Source of the DNA: Brevibacterium sp. S22
GTDB lineage: Bacteria; Actinomycetota; Actinomycetes; Actinomycetales; Brevibacteriaceae
Direction: 5' to 3'
Assembly (NCBI RefSeq): GCF_004745485.1
Contig: NZ_RHFG01000003.1
Coordinates: 1 to 64,000, forward strand
Length of the DNA stretch: 64,000 bases
Part shown: positions 54,144 through 62,348 of the stretch, piece after piece
Layout of the letters: the number at the start of each line of letters is the position of its first letter
How positions within the stretch are numbered: the first letter of the stretch is position 1
The notes under the pieces: model-generated
What the model saw: the letters and a program-made list of their open reading frames with translations, nothing else
What the model was told of the DNA's origin: nothing
Database searches by the model: none
Translations under genes and position numbers: made by a program

Positions 54144-54707
54144 ATGGATCCGGTCATCGATGAGGCACTCGACCGTGCGGAGACCTGTTGGGTCACGGCC
54201 CTCGCCCGCGTGAGACCAGGTGACCTCGACGCCGTCAGTGGCTGCCCAGAATGGACTAATCGTGAGCTCATCAATCACCTCGTCGGTGGTGGCCTGCGCT
54301 ATGCGAAGCTGCTTGGGCAGGCCGAACCTGCTGAAGTGGAGGCGACCAGGGGAGTCGACCACCTCGGCGAAGACCTTCTCGAAGCGTTCTGGGTCCAGGA
54401 GCGGACCTTCCGGTCATTGGCGGGGGAGTGCGACCTCGAGGTCACTGTGGCGCATCGCATCGGAAAGATCCCTGGCAAGCAGTTGGTGCGGATGCGCATC
54501 CTCGAGCTCGCGCTCCATGCCGCAGATCTGTCCAGGGGGACCGGAGAGCCGTGGCCGATTGATGACGAATTGGCTGTATTCATCGCTGCTGAACTCGGGG
54601 ATCTCATCGTTCAGCTCGGGTCGACCGGAGGGTATGCGCACCCACGTGCCGAAGACGGTTTGCCGGCATCACCTGCTGAGCGCGTGCTCCGGATCTCCGG
54701 TCGCTGA
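54144..54707 (+). CDS. Maleylpyruvate isomerase/DinB-like family protein
   Basis: A 187-residue protein of the mycothiol-dependent DinB-fold group (TIGR03083/03086 type). GCPEWTNRELINHLVGG, with a metal-type His, and RILELALHAADLSRGTG, with a second His, are the typical metal-site regions. The third His is less clear. Presence of mtr in this window shows mycothiol is available. GGGAGTGGGAG lies 6 nt before ATG 54144; upstream ATGs in the same frame lack this. Substrate unknown. Confidence 0.82.
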   Translation: MDPVIDEALDRAETCWVTALARVRPGDLDAVSGCPEWTNRELINHLVGGGLRYAKLLGQAEPAEVEATRGVDHLGEDLLEAFWVQERTFRSLAGECDLEVTVAHRIGKIPGKQLVRMRILELALHAADLSRGTGEPWPIDDELAVFIAAELGDLIVQLGSTGGYAHPRAEDGLPASPAERVLRISGR

Positions 54708-54733
54708 ACGGTCGTGAGTGGAACTGCTCGGAA

Positions 54734-55243
54734 CTACTGAGCCTTCTTCTTTGAGATGTGCATGGTGATGTGCGCGGTGACGAAGACGGTGCCTTCGGCA
54801 TCGATGACGTCGACAGGCACGACAAGGTCGAACTTATCGTCGCCGAAGACCGGGATCTCGTCGAGGCGCGCAATCGCGGTGACGTTCGTGTCTGCCTTGG
54901 CCTTGTATTCGACGGTCATTCCGGCGGGAATCCAGCGATGTGTGGAGGGGACCGTGGCTTCGGTCATCATGCCGCCGGCGATCTCTGCCATATTGCACGA
55001 GGCAATGGCATGGTAGGTGCCGATATGGTTGCGCACTCCGCGGCGATTCGGCGCGCTGACTCGGCAATAGCCCGGACGCATCTCATGGATGAGCGGGTGG
55101 ACAGTGCGGAAATAGGGGGCTTTGAAGCACACGGCCTGAGTGAAAAGATGCTTGCCCAGGGGGAAGTCCTGCAACTTCTTCCACAGCGTATTGATCTTTC
55201 CGCTGCCGGGGATCGCTGTGAGCGGTGCTGGGTCTGCGGTCAT
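54734..55243 (-). CDS. DUF4442 hotdog-fold protein (putative thioesterase)
   Basis: A 169-residue protein with a predicted hotdog fold. FRTVHPLIHEMRPGYCRVSAP, GVRNHIGTYHAIASCNMAEIAGG (the hotdog helix with its NH..G..H..A pattern, given as landmarks), STHRWIPAGMTVEY and ITMHISKKK at the end. Relatives act on acyl-CoA. ATG 55243, GGAAGGACC upstream. A second, decayed copy of its 5' half lies at 55905-56048. Confidence 0.85.
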   Translation of the reverse strand: MTADPAPLTAIPGSGKINTLWKKLQDFPLGKHLFTQAVCFKAPYFRTVHPLIHEMRPGYCRVSAPNRRGVRNHIGTYHAIASCNMAEIAGGMMTEATVPSTHRWIPAGMTVEYKAKADTNVTAIARLDEIPVFGDDKFDLVVPVDVIDAEGTVFVTAHITMHISKKKAQ

Positions 55244-55356
55244 CGTGTGGTCCTTCCGTGCGGGCGATACGAGGATTCTGCTGAGGAGCCGAGCTGATCG
55301 TCCGCTGCCGCTGTGAGCTAAGTTACTTTGCAGTAGACCCTAGCAGGTGCGTGCTC

Positions 55357-55788
55357 TCAATCACAGTCAGACCATTCGGCCAGTGTGTGGTCGCGAGTGC
55401 GCACGAGCAGCTCGCGGAGCACGCCGCGGTCAATGTTTTTGAGGCGAGTGAGATACAGACAGGCCGTGCTGCTGCGGTAGCTGCCCAGTCGCGCCATGAG
55501 ATCCGGCCAGTGGTCCTCGAAGTCGCTTGTCAGGTAGATCGTGTGCTGACGTGCGGCGGGGGAGAAGGCTAGGACCGGCACGATGCCGCTATGGCCTGAC
55601 TCGTATGTGTACGCGACTTCGCCGAAGCCGATGATCCGCGAGGCCCAAACGACAGGCTGTTCGCCGGAGACCGCACCGAAAAGTGCGCACAGTTCCTCAG
55701 CTTCGGCTCGGCGCGGACCCTGCGCGCGGTCGAGAGCATCGACGACAGGTTCGCCGGTCGGCCTCATTGCCGGTGTCCGCTGTGCCAT
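55357..55788 (-). CDS. DUF1801 domain-containing protein
   Basis: A 143-residue soluble protein of the DUF1801 (YdhG-like) family: LCALFGAVSGEQPVVWASRIIGFGEVAYTYES (landmark IIGFGEVAYTYESG), IVPVLAFSPAARQHTIYL, LYLTRLKNIDRGVLRELL. Function unknown. GGAGTTGATATGGCA places AGGAGTTG 5 nt before the ATG at 55788. Monocistronic between the DUF4442 gene and its decayed copy. Confidence 0.85.
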   Translation of the reverse strand: MAQRTPAMRPTGEPVVDALDRAQGPRRAEAEELCALFGAVSGEQPVVWASRIIGFGEVAYTYESGHSGIVPVLAFSPAARQHTIYLTSDFEDHWPDLMARLGSYRSSTACLYLTRLKNIDRGVLRELLVRTRDHTLAEWSDCD

Positions 55789-55904
55789 ATCAACTCCTGA
55801 TTCGTCGTCGAATGTTCATCTGTGTCGGTGGCCCCGTTTCGTCAGTGTCCACCATAGACGCAGCGGCGGAGAGCGGCCCTCTGATCTTTACTTAACATTG
55901 GGCC

Positions 55905-56048
55905 CATCTCATGGATGAGCGGGTGGGCGGTACAGAAATAGGGAGCCTTGAAGCACACGGCCTGAGTGAACAGATGCTTGCCCAAGGGGAAATCCTGCAG
56001 CTTCGTCTACAGTGCATTGACCTTTCCGCTGCCGGGGATCGCTGTGAG
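55905..56048 (-). pseudogene. Decayed 5' fragment of the DUF4442 gene
   Basis: This stretch aligns without gaps to 55079-55222 of the DUF4442 gene, about 15 mismatches in 144 bp by eye. Translated on the minus strand it gives LTAIPGSGKVNAL, a stop codon where the intact gene has Trp, then TKLQDFPLGKHLFTQAVCF. The start codon and the rest of the gene are missing. At its upstream edge the sequence continues GCTGTGAGCTAAG, identical to 55310-55322 in front of the intact gene. This indicates a deletion between two GCTGTGAG copies. The remaining bases of 55789-56168 show no other gene. Confidence 0.85.
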
Positions 56049-56168
56049 CTAAGGAATCCTAGTATCAGCGGGCGCTCCGTGCCGTTTGCACCTGCAGTTC
56101 ACTGTGGGGGAGTGCCTACGCCGGTCGGCCCTCTGCCTGTCGCGCGTTGCTGAGCAGACGGCCGCGGA

Positions 56169-57326
56169 TCAGTGTGCACGCTGGGCTATTGCGCGAAGGA
56201 ACTCCACATTCTCGGCGTCGCGATTGACTTCTTCGGTGTTGGCCGTTCCGTAATTCCGGTTTGCCGAGAGCTTTACGATGACTGATTCGGTCTCAGGGTC
56301 GACATAGACAAACTGGTTGAGAACGCCGATAGCGCTGTAGCCGCCGCGATCACCCGCAGGAATCCACCATTGGTACCCGTAGCCGAGAGACATTGCGTGG
56401 TCTCCCACCAGTGGCTTCCCAGGTTCGCGAATCGCGGAGTTGATGCTTGTCGAGTCCCGCACCCACTGTTCGTCCACGATCTGTCGACCCTGCCAGCTGC
56501 CTTCATTGCGGTACAGCTCTCCCAGCCTGGCGAAATCACGCGCGGTGAGATTGAGTCCGGCATAGGACATCTCCGTACCCGCGAGGTCGGTGACCCAGTA
56601 TCCGGGAGACTCGAATCCCAAAGGGTTGACTAGCTTCTCCTGCATGTAGTCTGCGACAGAATGCCCCGTTGCCCGGGCGATCAGGGCACCCAGAATCTGG
56701 GTCTCGCCCGAATTGTAACGGCATACAGTTTCGGGCTCATGCTCGCGAACCATCCGCGCGACGAAGTCATCCAGGCCACCGCCTACTCCTAACATTGCCA
56801 TACTGACTTGAAAGATGTCGGACTCCGTATCGGAGTAGTCCTCATTCCATCGGGCACCGGATGACATCTGCAACACGGTCCGGATCGGGACTCCGTCGTA
56901 TGCCGATCCTGGATTGACCGGTACGTATCGGCTGATCGGGTCGTCGATGTTCTCGATTCGGCCTTCAGCGATGGCGATCCCGACCAGCGCCGAAATGAAG
57001 CTCTTGGCTACCGACATGGACAGCCAGTTCACGTCCGGGCCGCCGGTGAGCCAATACTGTTCGTACCGAATCGCTCCGTCGACAATGACGAGGAGGGCCG
57101 CGGTGTCGGTGTCCACCAGCAGCTTCTCGCTTGAGCGTTCTTCTCCGTTGAATGTGTAGGTCTCGGGAATAGAGAGTGCTTCAGCCTCCGGCCAGGTATA
57201 TGGCTTCGGTGAGGGAGTCATCGTTGCGGTCGGGGCGAGTTCCTTGATTCGGCAGAAGTTGGTGTGCTGCGGAGCTCCGGTGAAAAGTCCCATTTCAAGC
57301 ATCTCATTCGGTGAATCAGTCATCAT
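56169..57326 (-). CDS. Serine hydrolase, beta-lactamase class C/NylB-like
   Basis: A 385-residue penicillin-binding-fold hydrolase. Ser105-x-x-Lys108 in LSMSVAKSF is the catalytic motif, Tyr204 in CRYNSGETQ the second element, and GGYSAIGVLNQ takes the third-motif place without a classical KTG/HxG. Closest in style to 6-aminohexanoate-dimer hydrolase NylB and EstB-type esterases. No signal peptide, so probably cytosolic. ATG 57326 with GGGAGACG upstream. Divergent from a TetR regulator with a dyad between. Confidence 0.88.
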   Translation of the reverse strand: MMTDSPNEMLEMGLFTGAPQHTNFCRIKELAPTATMTPSPKPYTWPEAEALSIPETYTFNGEERSSEKLLVDTDTAALLVIVDGAIRYEQYWLTGGPDVNWLSMSVAKSFISALVGIAIAEGRIENIDDPISRYVPVNPGSAYDGVPIRTVLQMSSGARWNEDYSDTESDIFQVSMAMLGVGGGLDDFVARMVREHEPETVCRYNSGETQILGALIARATGHSVADYMQEKLVNPLGFESPGYWVTDLAGTEMSYAGLNLTARDFARLGELYRNEGSWQGRQIVDEQWVRDSTSINSAIREPGKPLVGDHAMSLGYGYQWWIPAGDRGGYSAIGVLNQFVYVDPETESVIVKLSANRNYGTANTEEVNRDAENVEFLRAIAQRAH

Positions 57327-57400
57327 CGTCTCCCATAGACTTGTCGACCAGTCAAAGCAGGTCGGTTCGAAGTGAGTTTAACTCTGGGGCGATACTAGCA

Positions 57401-57430
57401 GTTCCAACTGGTACTAGCACCGGCTGGAAC
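57401..57430. promoter_or_regulatory. Inverted repeat between the NylB-like and TetR genes
   Basis: GTTCCAACTGGT-N6-ACCGGCTGGAAC, 10 of 12 bases pair. An 8-bp direct repeat TACTAGCA (57393-57400, 57412-57419) overlaps it. A likely operator of the divergent TetR protein. Confidence 0.5.
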
Positions 57431-57566
57431 CCATATTTACCCGCAACGACGGGCAGTTGCGCCATCGCAGGTGCAGCAGTAATTCAATGAAAAGTGAGTA
57501 CTTACCAGGTGATGAGCGAACACAGGGGAGTGGCGCCAGAACGCCGGGCGAGAATTGAATGCTTGC

Positions 57567-57572
57567 TATGCT
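57567..57572 (+). promoter_or_regulatory. -10 element for leaderless tetR-like gene
   Basis: TATGCT lies 6 nt before the GTG at 57579; no Shine-Dalgarno between them. Confidence 0.45.
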
Positions 57573-57578
57573 CGATCC

Positions 57579-58211
57579 GTGACCTCGGAAAATGGTGGCC
57601 AGACTGATGGTCGAACGCTACGCTTCCAGCATCGACGCCCCGAGATCCTTGGGGCTTTGACCGAGTACATACTTGAGCACGGCGTCGGAGATCTGTCCCT
57701 TCGTCCCGCCGCAGATGCCATCGGCGTCACCCACACCACGTTGCTCAGACACTTCGGATCGAAGGAGGGGCTGCTGCTCGAGGTCCTGGAAGAGATCCGT
57801 GTGGACTTCATCGCTCGGATAGCGCCCGAAAGCAGCCGCGTCGAAGTAACCGATCTGGGTACGCTGCTGAGGAAACAGTGGCGAGCTCTGACGACCGATC
57901 GCGAATTGCGTCAATTCAGACTCCTGTTCGAACTGACCGCTCAGACTCGTGCGAGCCGACCAAACGACGGACGTCGACGCGTTCACGATGCTGTGTCCAG
58001 GGATTTCACCGCGGCGGTGCGCAATCTGCTGACGGACCACCTGGCGATTTCTGCGGCGAGGGCTGAAACCCTGGCCATTCTTGTCGTAGCTCAGTACAGG
58101 GGTCTCGTTGTCGACTTGCTGCTGACAGGCGACCGCCGCAGGACCGACGTTGCTATCGATGAGTTCATCGATATGCTCGTGCGAGCCAGCAGGGAATCAT
58201 CGGCACTATGA
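57579..58211 (+). CDS. TetR-family transcriptional regulator
   Basis: A 210-residue regulator. DNA-binding helices lie at about 18-65 (ILGALTEYILEHGVGDLSLR, then AIGVTHTTLLRHFGSKEGLL). The C-terminal ligand domain has FRLLFELTAQTRASRP and a helical end. Probably represses the divergent NylB-like hydrolase and itself through the 57401-57430 dyad (inference). The GTG at 57579 is preferred over a TTG at 57555 because of the TATGCT hexamer. Confidence 0.85.
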   Translation: MTSENGGQTDGRTLRFQHRRPEILGALTEYILEHGVGDLSLRPAADAIGVTHTTLLRHFGSKEGLLLEVLEEIRVDFIARIAPESSRVEVTDLGTLLRKQWRALTTDRELRQFRLLFELTAQTRASRPNDGRRRVHDAVSRDFTAAVRNLLTDHLAISAARAETLAILVVAQYRGLVVDLLLTGDRRRTDVAIDEFIDMLVRASRESSAL

Positions 58212-58359
58212 GTCGACAGCCTCGGCAATCATCATGGTTCAGATGACGCCGTTCCGGGCCCGGGAAGGTCTGTTCGGCACCGTACTTAACATAATGTATA
58301 TTATCGGCGTTCTACTCAAAGCCGAGAAGAAGGCATCTGCAGCTGTATGTACGACAGAA

Positions 58360-58395
58360 ATGGCCGTGAGCGACGAATGCGTCGCTCACGGCCAT
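58360..58395. terminator. Hairpin between the TetR and Rpf genes
   Basis: A perfect 16-bp stem ATGGCCGTGAGCGACG with an AATG loop. It serves the convergent pair; the segment before it (58212-58359) holds nothing recognisable. Confidence 0.85.
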
Positions 58396-58466
58396 CTTAA
58401 GGCTCACGATTCACAGAGCACATGTCGGTGACTGCGAACCGGTGAGCATCGGGTGATCGTGCGACC

Positions 58467-58922
58467 TCAGCCGCCGATGGTGACGTTTCCGCCGAGGCCG
58501 ACCTTGCCGCCATCGTCCTTCTTGCCGTCGTCGCCACCGGATCCGCCGCCGTCATCGGCTGCGCCGTTCTTCTTCGTGAGCCCGGCCTTCTCGCCACAGA
58601 CAGGCCATGCGCCCGGGCCCTGTTCGTCCAGCGTCTTCTGGGCGATGCGGATCTGTTCCTTCTTGCTGGCCTTGTGCGGCATTCCTTCACCGCCGAAGGC
58701 CTTCCAGGTCTGTTCGGAGAACTGCAGACCGCCGTAGTATCCGTTCCCGGTGTTGATGTGCCAGTCACCGCCGGACTCACACTCGGCGACCTTGTCCCAG
58801 ACGCCCCCCGAGGCCGCCTGTGCCGGTGCCGCTGCGCTCATGCCGGTCATTCCGGCGGCTGCGACAGCGCCGGCGCCGACGAGCAGGGCGACCTTGCGAA
58901 GGCTAGTGCTGTAGAGGTTCAC
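58467..58922 (-). CDS. Resuscitation-promoting factor (Rpf) domain protein
   Basis: Secreted lysozyme-like transglycosylase that cleaves peptidoglycan and wakes dormant cells, 151 residues. A Sec signal ([20 protein letters not shown], cleaved near APAQAAS) precedes the Rpf domain [20 protein letters not shown] with its catalytic Glu in CESGG, then GLQFSEQTW and GAWPVC. The C-terminus is a disordered Gly/Asp/Lys tail. The GTG at 58922 has GGAG 7 nt upstream; the frame further upstream is not signal-like. Resembles short RpfC/RpfD forms. Confidence 0.92.
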   Translation of the reverse strand: MNLYSTSLRKVALLVGAGAVAAAGMTGMSAAAPAQAASGGVWDKVAECESGGDWHINTGNGYYGGLQFSEQTWKAFGGEGMPHKASKKEQIRIAQKTLDEQGPGAWPVCGEKAGLTKKNGAADDGGGSGGDDGKKDDGGKVGLGGNVTIGG

Positions 58923-58957
58923 TGTGTATCTCCAAAGTACGACTGCATTTCGGTTCT

Positions 58958-58995
58958 GTAACCCGGTCGTTACCGAGTCGTTATACACCGTAACG
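58958..58995. promoter_or_regulatory. Phased GTwAC repeats upstream of rpf
   Basis: On the plus strand GTAACC (58958), GTTACC (58969), GTTATA (58980) and GTAACG (58990) recur every 10-11 bp, 36-73 bp before the rpf start. MtrA response regulators bind direct GTAAC-type repeats at rpf genes in actinobacteria, so this may be such a site; that assignment is inference. Confidence 0.45.
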
Positions 58996-59132
58996 AATCG
59001 AACGCCGCATTTGAACCCGAGAGCGCAGAATCTGCATCCGAATCGCCTCAGTACAACCTCAGCGGATCCTGAACGGAGACGACTCCCCTGGCCGTCCACC
59101 AGCAGTTCTGCACCTGCTGAGGCATTTGCGCA

Positions 59133-61505
59133 TCAACCGCTCACATAGGCGGCAAGATGCTTCGCAGTCAGCGATCCGGTCTGCTCGGCACCCGCGACGA
59201 GCTCAGCAGGACTGCCCTCGAAGACGATGGAGCCTCCGTCGTGTCCGGCACCGGGTCCCAGGTCGATGATGTGATCGGCATGAGCCATCACGGCCTGATG
59301 GTGTTCGATGACGATGACGGTCCGTCCGGAATCGACGAGTCCGTCGAGCAGACGCAGCAGGTTCTCGACATCGGCCAGATGCAGCCCTGTCGTCGGTTCA
59401 TCGAGGATGATCACCTGCGCCGCATCAGCGGCCTTCGCCGACAGATGCACCGCCAGCTTCAGTCGCTGTCGCTCTCCCCCGGACAGAGTCGTCAGCGGCT
59501 GTCCCAGACTGACATAGCCCAGCCCCACCTCGGCGAGGACACCCAGAATCTTCACGACCACGGGAATGTGTGACTCCCCCGCACCGAAATGCTCGACCGC
59601 CGCGTCCACCGGCAGATCCAGAACCTCACGGATATTCAGCCCGGCCAACCTGTACTCGAGCACCTCGGGTTGGAACCCCTTGCCCTCGCACTCATCACAC
59701 GGTGCTGACACACCGCCCATGAGCGCCATATCCGAATAGATGATTCCGGCGCCGTTGCACACCGGGCAGGCGCCCTCGGAATTTGTGCTGAAGAGGGACG
59801 GCTTGACTCCATTGGCCTTCGCGAACGCCTTCCGGATGGGCTCGAGCATTCCCGTATAGGTGGCAGGGTTGCTGCGCCGGGACCCCTTGATCGGAGCCTG
59901 ATCGATCATCACAACCTCATCGCGGCCCCGCAGGGATTCCTCGATGAGGCTGCTCTTGCCTGATCCGGCGACTCCGGTGATGACGGTGAGCACACCGCGG
60001 GGCACATCGACATCGACATCCCGCAGGTTATGCGCGTGAGCACGTCGGATCTCGAGCGCTCCGGTCGCTTCCCGGACCGTGTCCTTGAGCGCCGCCGTAT
60101 AGCCGAGGTGGCGGCCGGTGAGCGTCTCGGATCCGCGGAGTCCGTCGACCGTGCCGGTGAAGGTGACCTCTCCCCCGTTCTCGCCGGCTCCGGGTCCCAG
60201 GTCGACGATGTGATCGGCGATGAGAATCGTCTCGGGCTTGTGCTCGACGACGAGGACCGTGTTGCCCTTGTTCCGCAACGCCAGCAGCAGTTCATTCATC
60301 GACTGGATATCGTGCGGGTGCAGACCGATCGTCGGTTCGTCGAAGACGTAGGTGACATCGGTCAGCGAGGATCCGAGGTGACGGACCAGCTTGATCCGCT
60401 GTGCTTCTCCCCCGGACAGCGAGCCTGCCGATCGGTCCAGGGACAGATATCCGAGTCCGATGTCGTCGAATGCCTGCACATCCGCTCGCAGGGAGTCCAG
60501 CAGCGCCGAGGCGGTGCCGGGTTCGATCTGGTCCAGCCAGTCCGTGATGTCTGAGATCTGCAGAGCGCAGACGTCGGCAATCGACTGTCCGGCGATCAGT
60601 GAGGACCGGGCGGCCGGGTTGAGCCGAGTTCCCTCGCATGCGGGGCAGGTGGTGAAGACGACGGCGCGGTCGACGAATTCGCGGATGTGCTTCTGCATCG
60701 AGTCCCGGTCCTTGGACAGGAACGACCGTCGGATGCGCGGGATCAGCCCGTCGAAGGTGATGTTCGTGCCGTTGATCTTGACTTTCTCACCTTCGGCGTA
60801 GAGCAGATAGTGACGCTCAGTCTCATTGAAGTCGGCGACGGGTTTGTCCGGGTCGAAGTAGCCGGATTCGGAGAACATGCGCACCGACCAGCCGCCGGGT
60901 TTGTACCCGGGGACGGTGATGGCTCCGTCGTTCAAGGATTTCGACTCATCGACCACCTCGGCGATGGAGATGTCCGTGGCCGTGCCCATTCCCTCACAGT
61001 GCGGGCACATGCCTCCGTTGACGGAGAAGGACTTGCGTTCAACTTGCCTGCCTTCGCCCTTGTCGATGGTCACCGCGCCCTTCCCACTGAGGGTGGCGAC
61101 ATTGAAAGAGTAGGCGTTCGTCGATCCGAGGTTCGGCTCTGCCACGCGGGCGAAGAGGGTCCGCAGCTTCGCGTTGATGTCCGAGACCGTGCCCACGGTG
61201 GAGCGCGGATTCGCTCCGATGCGTTCCTGATCGACGAGGATGGCGGTGGTCAGTCCCTCGAGGACGTCGACCTCGGGGCGTGCCATCGCCGGCATGAATC
61301 CTTGGACGAAGGCAGAGTAGGTCTCGTTGATCATCCGCTGGGATTCGGCGGCGATGGTGTGGAAGACCAGCGAGCTCTTGCCGGACCCGGACACGCCGGT
61401 GAACACTGTGAGGCGGCGTTTGGGGATTTCGACGCTGACGTTCTTGAGGTTGTTCTCTCGTGCTCCGCTGACGCGGATGAGATCGTGGCTGTCGGCTGCG
61501 TGCAC
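59133..61505 (-). CDS. UvrA-like ABC ATPase (UvrA2/DrrC type)
   Basis: A 790-residue twin-ATPase of the UvrA class. Walker A sites are GVSGSGKSSL (near 37) and GVAGSGKSSL (near 505). Signatures are GSLSGGEAQR and TTLSGGERQR. CxxC pairs CPHCEG, CPACEG, CPVCNG and CDECEG form zinc modules. It is about 150 residues shorter than UvrA, missing the UvrB-binding insert, as in drug-resistance DrrC/UvrA2. It may clear DNA-bound drugs rather than start nucleotide excision repair. ATG 61505; the VOC gene stop is 5 bp upstream. Confidence 0.92.
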   Translation of the reverse strand: MHAADSHDLIRVSGARENNLKNVSVEIPKRRLTVFTGVSGSGKSSLVFHTIAAESQRMINETYSAFVQGFMPAMARPEVDVLEGLTTAILVDQERIGANPRSTVGTVSDINAKLRTLFARVAEPNLGSTNAYSFNVATLSGKGAVTIDKGEGRQVERKSFSVNGGMCPHCEGMGTATDISIAEVVDESKSLNDGAITVPGYKPGGWSVRMFSESGYFDPDKPVADFNETERHYLLYAEGEKVKINGTNITFDGLIPRIRRSFLSKDRDSMQKHIREFVDRAVVFTTCPACEGTRLNPAARSSLIAGQSIADVCALQISDITDWLDQIEPGTASALLDSLRADVQAFDDIGLGYLSLDRSAGSLSGGEAQRIKLVRHLGSSLTDVTYVFDEPTIGLHPHDIQSMNELLLALRNKGNTVLVVEHKPETILIADHIVDLGPGAGENGGEVTFTGTVDGLRGSETLTGRHLGYTAALKDTVREATGALEIRRAHAHNLRDVDVDVPRGVLTVITGVAGSGKSSLIEESLRGRDEVVMIDQAPIKGSRRSNPATYTGMLEPIRKAFAKANGVKPSLFSTNSEGACPVCNGAGIIYSDMALMGGVSAPCDECEGKGFQPEVLEYRLAGLNIREVLDLPVDAAVEHFGAGESHIPVVVKILGVLAEVGLGYVSLGQPLTTLSGGERQRLKLAVHLSAKAADAAQVIILDEPTTGLHLADVENLLRLLDGLVDSGRTVIVIEHHQAVMAHADHIIDLGPGAGHDGGSIVFEGSPAELVAGAEQTGSLTAKHLAAYVSG

Positions 61506-61510
61506 GCGCT

Positions 61511-61921
61511 TCAGCCCCTCTGCTGGATGCGGATCATGTTGCCTGCAGGATCCCGCAGGGCGCAGTCGCGCAGACCATAGGGTTGGTCCATCGGCTCCTG
61601 CACGATGTCGGCGCCCTTGGCCTCGACCTCGGCGAAGACCTCATCGACGTTCGAGCTGGCGAGCACGATCGCGGCATAGCTGCCCTTGGCCATGAGCGCT
61701 GCGATGGTCTCACGTTCGGTGTCGCTGATCGTCGGGTCGGTCACCGGCGGGGTGAGCACGACGGATGTGTCCGGTTGGCCGGCCGGCCCGACTGTCAGCC
61801 AGCGCATTCGTCCGGATCCGACATCGAGGCGCAGTTCGAAGCCGAGGACATCGCGGTAGAAGTGGAGGGATTCTTCGGCATCGGTATGTGGCAGGAAGCT
61901 GGCGTTGATCGAGATGTTCAT
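61511..61921 (-). CDS. VOC family (glyoxalase/bleomycin-resistance fold) protein
   Basis: A 136-residue vicinal-oxygen-chelate protein: two beta-alpha-beta-beta-beta repeats with FYRDVLGFELRLDVG and QPYGLRDCALRDPAGNMIRI. The metal positions are partly replaced (no clear first His), so it may be a binding protein. Directly upstream of the UvrA-like gene with a 5-bp gap, suggesting a shared resistance role. Confidence 0.87.
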   Translation of the reverse strand: MNISINASFLPHTDAEESLHFYRDVLGFELRLDVGSGRMRWLTVGPAGQPDTSVVLTPPVTDPTISDTERETIAALMAKGSYAAIVLASSNVDEVFAEVEAKGADIVQEPMDQPYGLRDCALRDPAGNMIRIQQRG

Positions 61922-61940
61922 GACAGCAATCGTAGACTGC

Positions 61941-62348
61941 TCAGCCCGGTGGCACTTCTCGATTCCTGACCGGTCGCAGTGCGTTCTTCACCACGATCGT
62001 CGGCAGCCGGTGTTCCCCGGCTGCGATGCCGTCGCGGTAGCGGGTCGGTGAGAGTCCGACGAGTTCGCTGAAGCGGGTGCTGAAGGTGCCCACTGAGGAG
62101 AAGCCGACGGTGAAGCAGATATCGGTGATCGTCAGATCCGCGCGTCGGATGAGCGCCATGGCCCGTTCGATCCTGCGAGTCATGAGGTATGAGTACGGGG
62201 ATTCGCCGAAGGCCGCTCTGAACCGGCGGCTGAGGTGTCCGGCAGACATGTGCGCACCTGCGGCCAGATCCACCACGCTCAACGGCTGGTCGAACTCCCG
62301 GTCGATGCGGTCACGGACCCGACGCAGAGCCACCAGCTGGTCGTTCAC
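61941..62348 (-). CDS. AraC-family transcriptional regulator (DNA-binding domain only)
   Basis: A 135-residue protein consisting of the two AraC helix-turn-helix units: LSVVDLAAGAHMSAGHLSRRF and LTITDICFTVGFSSVGTFSTRF, followed by GLSPTRYR. No ligand domain, like MarA/SoxS-size proteins. Overlaps the stop of the APC permease by 4 bp and precedes the VOC gene by 19 bp, so it may control the local operon. Confidence 0.9.
   Translation of the reverse strand: MNDQLVALRRVRDRIDREFDQPLSVVDLAAGAHMSAGHLSRRFRAAFGESPYSYLMTRRIERAMALIRRADLTITDICFTVGFSSVGTFSTRFSELVGLSPTRYRDGIAAGEHRLPTIVVKNALRPVRNREVPPG

Noticed and set aside
58923..59099. N-terminal extension of the Rpf protein, and a possible c-di-AMP riboswitch there
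   Set aside because: The extension is not signal-peptide-like and hides the repeat array. I could not find the conserved ydaO riboswitch core.
61506..61960. LexA box for the UvrA-like gene
   Set aside because: No GAAC-N4-GTTC-type site is present before the gene or its upstream partner.
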